A stretch of DNA of 64,000 nucleotides from Desulfobacteraceae bacterium (GTDB taxonomy: Bacteria > Desulfobacterota > Desulfobacteria > Desulfobacterales > JACKCP01), in NCBI GenBank assembly GCA_020633955.1, contig JACKCP010000002.1, positions 62,001 to 126,000 of the forward strand. Reading direction: 5' to 3'. The position numbers and the translations under genes are program-made. The notes under the pieces are model-generated. The model was not told the origin of the DNA. It did not search any database and saw nothing but the letters and a program-made list of their open reading frames with translations. The first letter of the stretch is position 1, and every line of letters starts with the position of its first letter. Of this stretch, positions 46,548 through 55,249 are shown piece after piece.

Positions 46548-47686
46548 ATTTTGATCCGGAAAAGGTAAAAACTCCGGCCTTTGTTGTTGACAAAGGCCTT
46601 TTAATAAAAAACCTTGAAGTTCTTGAAAAGGTAAAAAAAGAAACAGGAGCAAAAATCCTTCTTGCACTTAAAGGATTTGCAATGTTTTCCCTTGCCCCTG
46701 TAATTTCAAAATATTTAAACGGAACCTGTGCAAGCTCTCCAAATGAGGCAAGACTTGGTCGGGAAGAGTTTAAAGGCGAAGTACATTCCTATGCTGCTGC
46801 ATTTTCAGACACAGATATTTTAAAAATTGCAAAATACAGTGATCACATAATTTTCAACTCATTTTATCAAAAAGACAAATTTTTAGATAAAGCAAGGGAA
46901 ATAAACAAAAGTCTTTCATTTGGAATAAGGATAAATCCTGAAGAATCTGTTGGTTCCATTCCAATTTATGATCCTTCGGCTCCCGGATCAAGGCTTGGAG
47001 TAAGATTTGAAAATTTTGATGAAAACAATCTTTCAAATATTGAAGGTCTTCATTTCCATTGCCTGTGCGAACAGAATGTTCATCCTTTTATTGTTGTATT
47101 AAGAGCCTTTGAGGAAAAATTTGGGAAATATCTTGGCAAAATGAAATGGATGAACTTTGGTGGAGGACATCATATTACAAGAAAAGATTATGATGTTGAA
47201 CTGCTTTGTAAAACAATAAATGATTTTAAAAAAAGATATGACCTTGAAGTCTATCTTGAACCGGGAGAGGCTGTTGCACTGAATACAGGTTTTATGGTTT
47301 CAACGGTTTTAGATGTAATAAAGGGAAGTGATATGAAAATTGCAGTTTTAGACACTTCTGCGGCAGCACATATGCCAGATGTCATGGAAATGCCCTACAG
47401 GCCCTTTGCCATTGATTCTGATTTTCCATACGAAAAAAAACATACATACAGACTTGCAGGTCTTTCTTGTCTTGCAGGAGATGTAATCGGGGAATACAGT
47501 TTTGACAGTGAGCTAAAACCAGGATCTAAAATTGTATTTACAGACATGGCACACTATACAATGGTAAAAACTAATACATTCAATGGAATTAATCTCCCAG
47601 ACATTAATATTTATGATCCGCAAACAGATAAAATTGAGCTTATAAGAGAGTTTGGATATGAAGACTTCAAATCAAGATTGTCATAA
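46541..47686 (+). CDS. nspC: carboxynorspermidine/carboxyspermidine decarboxylase
   Basis: A PLP-dependent fold-III decarboxylase of 381 residues that releases CO2 from carboxy(nor)spermidine to give spermidine or norspermidine. The PLP lysine is in LLALKGFAMF near 45. HFHCLCEQNVHPF near 170 and NFGGGHHITRKDY near 205 mark the family, and LDTSAAAHMPDVMEMPYRP near 270 is typical. The start overlaps the dehydrogenase stop, and an ATG five codons upstream is an alternative. The 3' end overlaps the agmatinase gene by 29 nt. Confidence 0.92.
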   Translation: MLNFDPEKVKTPAFVVDKGLLIKNLEVLEKVKKETGAKILLALKGFAMFSLAPVISKYLNGTCASSPNEARLGREEFKGEVHSYAAAFSDTDILKIAKYSDHIIFNSFYQKDKFLDKAREINKSLSFGIRINPEESVGSIPIYDPSAPGSRLGVRFENFDENNLSNIEGLHFHCLCEQNVHPFIVVLRAFEEKFGKYLGKMKWMNFGGGHHITRKDYDVELLCKTINDFKKRYDLEVYLEPGEAVALNTGFMVSTVLDVIKGSDMKIAVLDTSAAAHMPDVMEMPYRPFAIDSDFPYEKKHTYRLAGLSCLAGDVIGEYSFDSELKPGSKIVFTDMAHYTMVKTNTFNGINLPDINIYDPQTDKIELIREFGYEDFKSRLS

Positions 47687-48527
47687 TAAAAAATATCCCC
47701 TTTTTCTTGAAGAGGAAATTGGAGAAATTTCACCTGAAAAAGCACTTTTCCATGTTATTCCTGTTCCATATGAAAAAACAGTATCCTACGGCGGAGGAAC
47801 AAAAAACGGGCCTCTTAAAATTTTAGAGGCATCTTCCCAGCTTGAAGTTTATGACGGAAATTCAAATCCTTCGAAAAAAGGAATATACACTCATCAGCCC
47901 TTATTTGCCGATAGTCCTGAAAACCTTTTGGAGCTTATGGATGGTGCAATAACCAAAACTCTTATGCTTTCAAAAATTCCTGTTATCCTTGGTGGAGAAC
48001 ATACAGTTTCGGTTGGAGCATTTAATTCATTCATAAAAAACGGCAGAAAACCAGGAATAGTTCAGATAGATGCCCACGCTGATTTAAGGGATTCCTATGA
48101 AGGAAGCAAGTTCAGCCATGCCTGCGTAATGAAAAGAGCCCTTGATTTTGGCCTTGATATTTTCCAGCTTGGAATAAGAAGTCTTTCTCCCTATGAAGTT
48201 GAACTTAGAAAAGAAAAAAACATCAGATATATTGATGCAAAGGACCTTAATAAAAAAATCCCGGATAAAATACTCCCGGATGATTTTCCAGAAGAAATTT
48301 ATCTTACAATTGACGTGGACGGACTTGATCCAAGCATTATGCCCTCAACCGGAACTCCTGAGCCAGGAGGTCTTATGTGGTATGAAACACTTGAAATTAT
48401 AGAAAAAATTTCCAAGGAAAGAAAAATAACCGGCTTTGATATTGTTGAGCTTGCCCCAATTGAAAATATCCATCATCCTGAGTTTACATGTGCAAGACTT
48501 ATTTATCAGATAATGGGATTAATTTAG
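47658..48527 (+). CDS. speB: agmatinase (arginase family)
   Basis: A 289-residue manganese ureohydrolase that converts agmatine to putrescine and urea. Metal ligands are in GGEHTVSVG near 109, DAHADLRDS near 134 and TIDVDGLDPS near 215; MPSTGTPEPGGL follows. This fills the step between SpeA and the carboxyspermidine dehydrogenase. I chose the ATG at 47658; a TTG two codons earlier is possible. Its TAG stop is contiguous with an R1 repeat. Confidence 0.92.
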   Translation: MKTSNQDCHNKKYPLFLEEEIGEISPEKALFHVIPVPYEKTVSYGGGTKNGPLKILEASSQLEVYDGNSNPSKKGIYTHQPLFADSPENLLELMDGAITKTLMLSKIPVILGGEHTVSVGAFNSFIKNGRKPGIVQIDAHADLRDSYEGSKFSHACVMKRALDFGLDIFQLGIRSLSPYEVELRKEKNIRYIDAKDLNKKIPDKILPDDFPEEIYLTIDVDGLDPSIMPSTGTPEPGGLMWYETLEIIEKISKERKITGFDIVELAPIENIHHPEFTCARLIYQIMGLI

Positions 48528-48665
48528 AAGCTCAACGTAATATGCCTTTTTTGACCATTTCGGCGTCAGATGAAAAATTTAATCCTCAAAATATTCCAGT
48601 ATCCTAAAGGTTAAATTTTTCATCTTTCGTAAATGAAACAAAATTTGAGGTTTCAGCTATTCACA
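48526..48665 (+). repeat. dispersed hairpin repeat R1, copy C
   Basis: The clearest R1 copy. It begins AGAAGCTCAACG at the speB TAG stop. A perfect 13-bp stem, ATGAAAAATTTAA (48570-48582) with TTAAATTTTTCAT (48611-48623), has flanking partial pairing. The second arm can alternatively pair with ATGAAACAAAATTTGA just downstream. Co-oriented with the upstream gene, like copy B. Confidence 0.75.
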
Positions 48666-48757
48666 ATTAAAAAACAGTTTTTTTAAACTGCTTTAATAAA
48701 AAATTTTCCCTTAAATTAGTTTGATGGTATAAATATAGGAATAATAAAAGATATTTT

Positions 48758-48919
48758 GTAACTGTTCAGTTCAATTTACGGCTCCTGCATTTTTCTGAGC
48801 CTCATTCTCGCTTAAGCTTTGATGAAGGAGATAAAAAACTATCTCATGAAACCGGCTCAGAAAAATACAGCATCCGTCGCCAAAACAGCTTTTTCTCAGT
48901 TTTTAAGCTGAATAGTTAC
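48758..48919. mobile_element. MITE of IS66-like type, copy C (162 bp)
   Basis: Termini GTAACTGTTCAG and CTGAATAGTTAC are imperfect inverted repeats. They are flanked exactly by perfect 8-bp direct repeats GATATTTT (48750-48757 and 48920-48927). The interior folds on itself: CTGCATTTTTCTGAGCC pairs with GGCTCAGAAAAATACAG. No coding capacity. Together with R1 copy C it fills the 463-nt gap before the hybrid kinase gene. Nothing else was recognised there. Confidence 0.85.
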
Positions 48920-48990
48920 GATATTTTTTATAATCAAAACAAATCAAATTTCTGCTAAAAAATCAGCTTGCCAAATTTAAAGGTTCCATT

Positions 48991-50787
48991 ATGAAAGGTT
49001 CCATGAAAAAACTTAAACCTAATCTGAATTTAAAGATAACTCCTTTTAAAATAGCTTTAATTTATATTGTTCTCAGCTCCTTATGGATTGTATTATCTGA
49101 TGCACTACTTTCAATAATTTCAGATAATCCCCTTTATTTAACAAGGCTTCAGTCTTTTAAGGGTATTTTTTTCATAACAATTTCTGCTGCATTAGTTTTT
49201 TATCTAACGAACAAAAGTGTAGCCCAGGTTAAAGCCTCAAAACTGGCTCTTTTTGAAAGTCAGGAAAAATACAAAAAAATTTTCAATGCCCCAACTGAGG
49301 CAATTTTTATACACGATGCAAAAACTGGTGAAATTATAGATTTAAATAATGCTGCAATTAAAATGTTTGGCTATGACCTCAAAGAAGAAATGATTTCTAT
49401 TAAAGTTGGTTGTTTAAGCGGAAATGATATTGAAATATCACAACCTGAAGCACTGAAAAAAATCAGTCTTGCAGCAAAAAAAATCCCCCAGCAGTTTGAA
49501 TGGTTTTCCCAAAAAAAAGACGGCACTACCTTTTTTTCAGAAGTTTCACTCAAGTATGCAGATATTGCAGGAAAAGATTGTGTTGTTGCGATTGTAAGGG
49601 ATATTACTGAAAGAAAACTAGACTTGGAAGAAAAGGAAAAGCTTGCAGAACAACTTCATCAAAGCCAGAAAATGGAAGCAATAGGACAGCTTGCAGGAGG
49701 CGTTGCCCATGATTTCAATAATATGCTCAATGCCATTGGAGGAGCTGCAGAACTGATAAAATTAAAAAAAGACAACCCCGAAATAATTGATAAATATACT
49801 GATTTAATAATAAAATCAGCTGATAAGGCAGGTTATCTTACAAAGCAGCTATTAACCTTTGCAAGAAAAACTAAAAAATCAACTAAAAAAATTGATGTTG
49901 CAGAAGTTTTAAAAGAAAGCGTGAGTCTTTTAAAACACACCATAAACAAATCTGTAACAATTGAAGTTATAAAAAACGCATCAAATACAATTATTTCAGG
50001 CGACGATCACCTTATTCAAAGCTGTTTTATAAATTTGGGAATAAATGCAGAACATGCCATGCCTGATGGCGGAAGCCTTACTTTTAAACTGAAAAACGTT
50101 TATCTTGACCAGAATTATTGTGACGAATCTAATTTTAATATTAATTCTGGCAAATACCTTTTAATATCTGTAGAGGATTCAGGTCATGGCATCCCAAAGG
50201 AAATTATAAACAATATTTTTGAGCCTTTTTTTACTACAAAAGAACAGGGTAAAGGAACAGGACTTGGTCTTTCAGCTGTTTTCGGAACTGTATGCGAACA
50301 TGGAGGAGCAATTACAGTTTACTCGGAACCAGGTAAAGGAAGTGTTTTTAACATTTATCTCCCTGTTTCTGAAAAATTAAATATTTCTCAAAAAAACATT
50401 TCAAGTCCAATTAAAGGCAGCGGTACCATTCTTTTTATAGATGATGAGGAAACAATAAGAAAAGTCGGCCAGCTCCAGATGGAAACCCTTGGCTATAAAG
50501 TTATTACAGCTGAAAACGGAAAAGCAGGCATTGAAGTGTTTAAAGAAAACAAAGATATAATTGACATTATTATTCTAGACATGATTATGCCTGTCATGGG
50601 AGGGAACGAAACAGCTTCAAAGCTGAGAGAAATAGATCCATATGTTCCAATCCTTATTTCTTCAGGTTTTTCAAGGGATAAAAATTTAGATGAAATTAAA
50701 AAAAATACAATCAGCGGATTCTTAAATAAACCATTTTTACTTAATGAACTTTCTGTTAAGATTTCAAAGGCTTTAAAAGATAAATAG
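48991..50787 (+). CDS. hybrid sensor histidine kinase with PAS and receiver domains
   Basis: A 598-residue membrane kinase. Two N-terminal helices (about 18-70) with a short periplasmic loop lead to a PAS domain (about 90-210), then the H-box histidine in GGVAHDFNNMLNA near 240, an N-box (NLGINAEHAM) and G-boxes (EDSGHGIP, GTGLGLSA). A receiver domain (about 475-595) has the aspartate in ILDMIMP near 530 and the lysine in LNKPF near 575. Phosphate likely passes from histidine to its own receiver. An ATG four codons in is an alternative start. No partner gene is adjacent. Confidence 0.92.
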   Translation: MKGSMKKLKPNLNLKITPFKIALIYIVLSSLWIVLSDALLSIISDNPLYLTRLQSFKGIFFITISAALVFYLTNKSVAQVKASKLALFESQEKYKKIFNAPTEAIFIHDAKTGEIIDLNNAAIKMFGYDLKEEMISIKVGCLSGNDIEISQPEALKKISLAAKKIPQQFEWFSQKKDGTTFFSEVSLKYADIAGKDCVVAIVRDITERKLDLEEKEKLAEQLHQSQKMEAIGQLAGGVAHDFNNMLNAIGGAAELIKLKKDNPEIIDKYTDLIIKSADKAGYLTKQLLTFARKTKKSTKKIDVAEVLKESVSLLKHTINKSVTIEVIKNASNTIISGDDHLIQSCFINLGINAEHAMPDGGSLTFKLKNVYLDQNYCDESNFNINSGKYLLISVEDSGHGIPKEIINNIFEPFFTTKEQGKGTGLGLSAVFGTVCEHGGAITVYSEPGKGSVFNIYLPVSEKLNISQKNISSPIKGSGTILFIDDEETIRKVGQLQMETLGYKVITAENGKAGIEVFKENKDIIDIIILDMIMPVMGGNETASKLREIDPYVPILISSGFSRDKNLDEIKKNTISGFLNKPFLLNELSVKISKALKDK

Positions 50788-50800
50788 TGCCTGGTTGAAA

Positions 50801-50842
50801 ATTAAATTTTTTTGTTCATACCCCAAAGATTAAAAATTTAAT
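50801..50842. terminator. AT-rich hairpin after the hybrid kinase gene
   Basis: ATTAAATTTTT and AAAAATTTAAT form a perfect 11-bp stem with a 20-nt loop, 14 nt after the kinase stop. The stem has no GC pairs, so termination is only suggested by position. Confidence 0.4.
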
Positions 50843-50960
50843 ATTCAGGATAATACATTGACTTTTATAAGGATTAATTTTGAATTTTATGTCAGACTAG
50901 ACAAAAAGCTGCTTTGGTTATGCTGTTAAACTTAATATCAATAAAAAGAAAGGCAAGCCA

Positions 50961-51338
50961 ATGAAAGACAAATGGATTAAATCCGGCTGGATTTTTTTTA
51001 CGGTTTCAAGTTTTATCTGGATTTTACCTTTTTGTGTTTTCTGGTTTATCAAGTCAAAAATACTTTTTTCTGTTTCAGGCACTCTTCTCTGCCTGGCAGG
51101 TATTGGAGGAATTATTTTTTTTGCACCCTGGAAATTCCCTGATACCAGACTCTGGAAACTTCTGATTTTTCCCTATTCAATATTTTTATTGTCAGTTTTT
51201 CTCCTTGTATATGATTTAACAGGTTTTAAAAATCTAAAAGAAATTTTATATGGTCTGTGGCTTATACCATGCTTTACACCTTTTTTTACACTTGGATGGA
51301 GAAAATGGAGTTTTTTCGCAGGCGAAAAAGAAATTTGA
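50961..51338 (+). CDS. four-helix membrane protein, unknown function
   Basis: A 125-residue protein with four hydrophobic segments rich in phenylalanine and tryptophan, short loops and a charged C-terminus (GWRKWSFFAGEKEI). AAAGGC precedes the ATG. No family recognised. The opposing caspase gene ends only 11 nt beyond its stop, so there is no room for a terminator between the two. Confidence 0.7.
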   Translation: MKDKWIKSGWIFFTVSSFIWILPFCVFWFIKSKILFSVSGTLLCLAGIGGIIFFAPWKFPDTRLWKLLIFPYSIFLLSVFLLVYDLTGFKNLKEILYGLWLIPCFTPFFTLGWRKWSFFAGEKEI

Positions 51339-51349
51339 AAATCCCATTA

Positions 51350-52987
51350 TCACTCACCTTTTGCTCTAAAATAAAAATCTCCAAGGGTTCCATCAAGAAC
51401 CATTGGCCTTTGCTGAAAATTTGTCTCATTATAAACGCCTATTCTTGTCTGCCTGAAAACAGAGCTCAGATTGGTTCCAGGTTTTTTTAAGGCATTCATC
51501 AGATTTAGTGCAAAAGGACTATTTTCTCCTTCTCCATCCAAAGCTACCTGCCCAGCTTCTGTTGAATAACAGACAATATAGCCAAGTTTACTTTCTGGCA
51601 TTCTAACCCTTGCCAGGCCTCTGGAGGTTGACCTGAATTTAGTTTCAACAGGATTATTGCGGCAGGCATCCATGATAAGAATATTCAACTCAGTATCGGC
51701 TTCATCCATGTAACCAAGTACCTGGCCAAGGGGGAAAGCTTTATATTTTACATCTGTTTCAGAAAGTATTTTTGAATCAATAGGAATAAGATAGTTTTCT
51801 CCGTCAACCTGAATACCATGACCTGCATAGTAAAAAAGCCCTACTCCTCCGTTTCGGTTTAATTTGATTCTAAACTCATTGATTGCCCTGTCCATAGAAA
51901 CCTGATTCAGGTTACTTCTTAAAATAACATCAAACCCTAATTCCCTTAAAATATCTGCAATGGCTGCTGCATCTTTTGAAGGATTTGAAAGAGGCGAATA
52001 TACATATCTGTCATTGCCAATAACCAGGGCCGTTTTTTTAACTTCTTTTTCAGACACCGTTGAATTTGTAACAAGTGGTGTATCAGTTGTTAAAAGTTCA
52101 GGCTCATTAATTTTACTTAAGTTTACATTTATTAATTCATCCGAGTTTTTTATCTCAACCCATTGCCTGAAGGTTTCATAGCCTGGAAAATCAACTTTTA
52201 AATCATACATACCCGGACTTAAATCTAAATTCTCATCATATTTTGGAGAAATATTCATTATTTTAACTGTTGCATCTGGTGGATTTGTTACAACCTTCAA
52301 ATTATACTGTGCTGAATCAACTTTAATATTTTTTGATCCCCTGCCTGAATCAGCAACGACTCCACCTGAAGCATTTTCTACAACAAAGTTTCTTAACTCA
52401 TTTAAACTGTCATAACAAATGGACTGCATTTTTTTCTCAGCTTCACCTTTCCTGAAAAAACCATAAAGATTTGTCTGGTGGAAACCGTCTTTTAAAATTT
52501 TGCGATTTACTTTTTTATTCCCCCTAATAAGTTCAACATCCATTTCAACGCTTACAGTACCTTTATATGGCTGAACAGGCCAGTAAAGCGGCATTGGATA
52601 AATTGCTGGCCAGGCAACATACCAGTTGTATGAGGCATTGTTATTCAATAGAATCTCAATATTGTACTTATCAATACTTCTGTAATCCACCCTATTGCTG
52701 ATATTTTCCATACCGAACTCAACAGAATTGTAAAGGCCGGAGCTTTTTATTGCATTTGCCACTGAATTCTTAAGAGACTCCCTGCCACCAGGTGCCAGGT
52801 TGTACACACCTGAGTTAACAAAATATTTTGTAATAACAGCAACTTTATCAGTCTTATTTTTATAGAGGGAAGGCTGATCATAATGAATTCCTTCCTTAAA
52901 AAAATTTACTGCACACCCATTAAAAATAAGCGCAATATAAATATAAATACTTACACAGAATATTTTATTTTTGTTATAATTTTTCAT
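51350..52987 (-). CDS. caspase-like (peptidase C14) lipoprotein with PEGA domain
   Basis: A lipidated caspase-fold protein of about 545 residues. The signal ends in IFNGCAVN (lipid cysteine near 25). A 180-residue beta/alpha region and a PEGA domain (about 228-290; NPPDATVKI, DLSPGMYDLKVDFPGYE) precede the caspase-like domain (about 318-540). The catalytic dyad is intact: histidine in YYAGHGIQ near 390 and cysteine in MDACRNNP near 442. It should act in the periplasm or on the cell surface. I chose the ATG behind an AGGTG ribosome site; one lies eight codons upstream. Divergent from a DUF4384 protein, a domain often seen with such caspases. Confidence 0.9.
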   Translation of the reverse strand: MKNYNKNKIFCVSIYIYIALIFNGCAVNFFKEGIHYDQPSLYKNKTDKVAVITKYFVNSGVYNLAPGGRESLKNSVANAIKSSGLYNSVEFGMENISNRVDYRSIDKYNIEILLNNNASYNWYVAWPAIYPMPLYWPVQPYKGTVSVEMDVELIRGNKKVNRKILKDGFHQTNLYGFFRKGEAEKKMQSICYDSLNELRNFVVENASGGVVADSGRGSKNIKVDSAQYNLKVVTNPPDATVKIMNISPKYDENLDLSPGMYDLKVDFPGYETFRQWVEIKNSDELINVNLSKINEPELLTTDTPLVTNSTVSEKEVKKTALVIGNDRYVYSPLSNPSKDAAAIADILRELGFDVILRSNLNQVSMDRAINEFRIKLNRNGGVGLFYYAGHGIQVDGENYLIPIDSKILSETDVKYKAFPLGQVLGYMDEADTELNILIMDACRNNPVETKFRSTSRGLARVRMPESKLGYIVCYSTEAGQVALDGEGENSPFALNLMNALKKPGTNLSSVFRQTRIGVYNETNFQQRPMVLDGTLGDFYFRAKGE

Positions 52988-53239
52988 TTTATTTTTTTCA
53001 CCTGCAGTCATAAGATCAAATTAAATTGAATATTTGTAATTTCAGCATTTGCTCAAAAATCAATCTCACATTTTAGCTGTTTGTATTATTGTTATATTAG
53101 ATTTTTCATAAAAAATAAACAAATGCAGTTTGTCAAGTATTTAAAAAAATATTAAATATTCAAAAAGCTTTTTGAAAAACCTCATTTATGCAATATAAAA
53201 AGATATTATCTCATTATTATATATTATAAGGAAAAGCAC

Positions 53240-54682
53240 ATGCCTTTCAAAAAAACAAATTTGTTTATAATTTCAAGTATATTATTGTTCTCAACTATAC
53301 TTTCAAATACTTTTCTGCAGGCTTCAGAAATAACTGGAACAGGTTCAGGTTCAAATCTTTCCGAGGCAAAACAAAACGCTCTTTCAGACCTTTCCCAGCA
53401 GATCATGGTTCAGGTTGATTCAAGCATAACCATAGAAAAAAGAAAAAAAAATTCTTCTGTTTCAAAGGACGTTATCCAGTCTCTTGAGACAAGAACATCC
53501 CTTCCACTTATAGGTGTTGTTTTTTCAGATTCCCCCCAAAAAGACGGAAAAATAATAGTTTATGCAAAGCTCGACACTACTAAAAAGGACATCTATAAAA
53601 ATGCAATGTCAGATACGAAAAAACTTATTTTAAAAAATGAAAAAGAATCAAGGACAGGTCCCACAAAAAAAAGAATAAAAGCTCTCGAATCCGTATTGCA
53701 GCTCATGGATACTTTTGCAGGATACAAGGCTGTAAGCCTGTGGCTTGGAGTTGATGAAATACCCGATATTGAATTTACAAGTGCATATATTGAAAATGAA
53801 ATTTTTAACTTAACCACCAGAGTAGATACATTAGAACTTGCTGCAGAAATCATTTCGCAAAAAATTAACCAGTCAGAAAAAGTTAAAAATAAAAAAATTT
53901 TTATATATCCTCCTGTGCCATTTTCTTCTGATGAAATCACACCTTTTTCAAAGGCATTTTATACAAGATTCTTAAATTTTATATCACCGGTTAACTCACC
54001 TGAAAAATCTGAGGTTATTACAAGAGGTAGCTATTCAATCAATAAAAGCGGAATTGATTTAAGCTACAATGCCTGGGACAGACAAGGGAATATTATTGAA
54101 TCAGGGTTTGTGAAAATTCTTCCTCAGGCATATATAAATTATACCCCTGAACCTTCATTAAAAGATTTTTCAGAGCTTGTAAAAGAAGGAATCATTGTTT
54201 CTGACAAATTAAATATTGACATTACTACCTCAAAGGGCAAAAAGCACCTCCTTTTTAGTGAAGGAGAAAGAGTTAATCTTTTTGCACGCATGACAAAGCC
54301 GGGTTATTTTTATATTTTAGCCCACAATCTAAAGGAAGAGCAATATTCATATCTTTTAGATTTTTATGACAGCATTGGAAATGAAAAATTCATTTTCAAT
54401 GTTTCTCCTGAAATGGTTAACAAATGGATAAATATAGGTGAATTTGAAGTTGTTCCTCCTTTTGGAGTTGAAAAATTAGAAATTTTTGCAAGCACAAAAA
54501 ATCCTGCTGAAGCAATACCTCAAACATTTTTTGACAAAACTACAAAACTCTACAGACTGAACAAAGATCCATCCCAGGCTGTTGTTTTAACAAGAGCCCT
54601 TATCAGAAAAAACAGGGAGCAAACAAAGGCTGAAACAGCAGAGTCTTTTATTACAATTACAACAGCAAAAAACCAAAAATAG
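53240..54682 (+). CDS. exported LPP20-like / DUF4384 protein
   Basis: A 480-residue secreted protein. A signal peptide ends near 29 (LQASE). GTGSGSNLSEAKQNALSDLSQQI near 33-56 is typical of LPP20-like domains. The C-terminal part (about 315-425; LNIDITTSKGKKHLLFSEGE, then PGYFYILAHN and FEVVPPFGVEKLEIFAS) matches the DUF4384 pattern. DUF4384 commonly accompanies caspase-like peptidases, and such a gene lies immediately divergent. A GGAAAAG ribosome site precedes the ATG. It may be a substrate, inhibitor or scaffold of the peptidase. Confidence 0.8.
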   Translation: MPFKKTNLFIISSILLFSTILSNTFLQASEITGTGSGSNLSEAKQNALSDLSQQIMVQVDSSITIEKRKKNSSVSKDVIQSLETRTSLPLIGVVFSDSPQKDGKIIVYAKLDTTKKDIYKNAMSDTKKLILKNEKESRTGPTKKRIKALESVLQLMDTFAGYKAVSLWLGVDEIPDIEFTSAYIENEIFNLTTRVDTLELAAEIISQKINQSEKVKNKKIFIYPPVPFSSDEITPFSKAFYTRFLNFISPVNSPEKSEVITRGSYSINKSGIDLSYNAWDRQGNIIESGFVKILPQAYINYTPEPSLKDFSELVKEGIIVSDKLNIDITTSKGKKHLLFSEGERVNLFARMTKPGYFYILAHNLKEEQYSYLLDFYDSIGNEKFIFNVSPEMVNKWINIGEFEVVPPFGVEKLEIFASTKNPAEAIPQTFFDKTTKLYRLNKDPSQAVVLTRALIRKNREQTKAETAESFITITTAKNQK

Positions 54683-54686
54683 TTTT

Positions 54687-55205
54687 ATGAAAATAATTTC
54701 CCACTATTTAAGGCTTATTCTTTTTATTACAGGAGTTCTTTTTGGAGTTCAGATTCCGGCATTTATGGATGCATATAAAAACAGTCTTCTGGCCCATTTA
54801 AACGAGTCGTCAAAAAGTCTTGCTGAATTTCAAAGCGATGCAGATAAATATTTTAACGGAGATCTGACAAAACTTATAAACCATTATAAATCAAATAAAG
54901 ATCCTGTATTTCTTGAAGGTGGAGAAAGTATTGATTCAATTTATAAAAGAAACCTCGAACTTGAAAAAGCCTTTTTAAATTTCAATAAAAACTTTTTCAA
55001 TTCATTTATCCATGTTTTTGTATTTCCACTTGAAGATATCAAAAATGAGGTTTTAAAAAACTATTCATACTCTGTAAAACTTAACAAAGCATCCATCTTA
55101 GGCGGTATTGTTACAGGCACTCTGCTGTCAGCATTTTTTGATATTTTTATATTTATATGCCTTAAATTTAAACAAAATAAGCTCTTAACATTTTTAATAT
55201 ATTAA
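54687..55205 (+). CDS. DUF2937-like membrane protein
   Basis: A 172-residue protein with an N-terminal helix (about 7-27), a periplasmic helical region and a C-terminal helix (about 135-160). GVQIPAFMDAYKNSLLAHLNES and FQSDADKYFNGDLTKLINHY fit the DUF2937 family as I know it. The function of the family is unknown. It starts 4 nt after the DUF4384 gene stop, so it belongs to that operon and could anchor it to the inner membrane. Confidence 0.75.
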   Translation: MKIISHYLRLILFITGVLFGVQIPAFMDAYKNSLLAHLNESSKSLAEFQSDADKYFNGDLTKLINHYKSNKDPVFLEGGESIDSIYKRNLELEKAFLNFNKNFFNSFIHVFVFPLEDIKNEVLKNYSYSVKLNKASILGGIVTGTLLSAFFDIFIFICLKFKQNKLLTFLIY

Positions 55206-55249
55206 GTTTTTAGACCAAATTAATAGTTATATTCTCAGGAAAAAATAAA

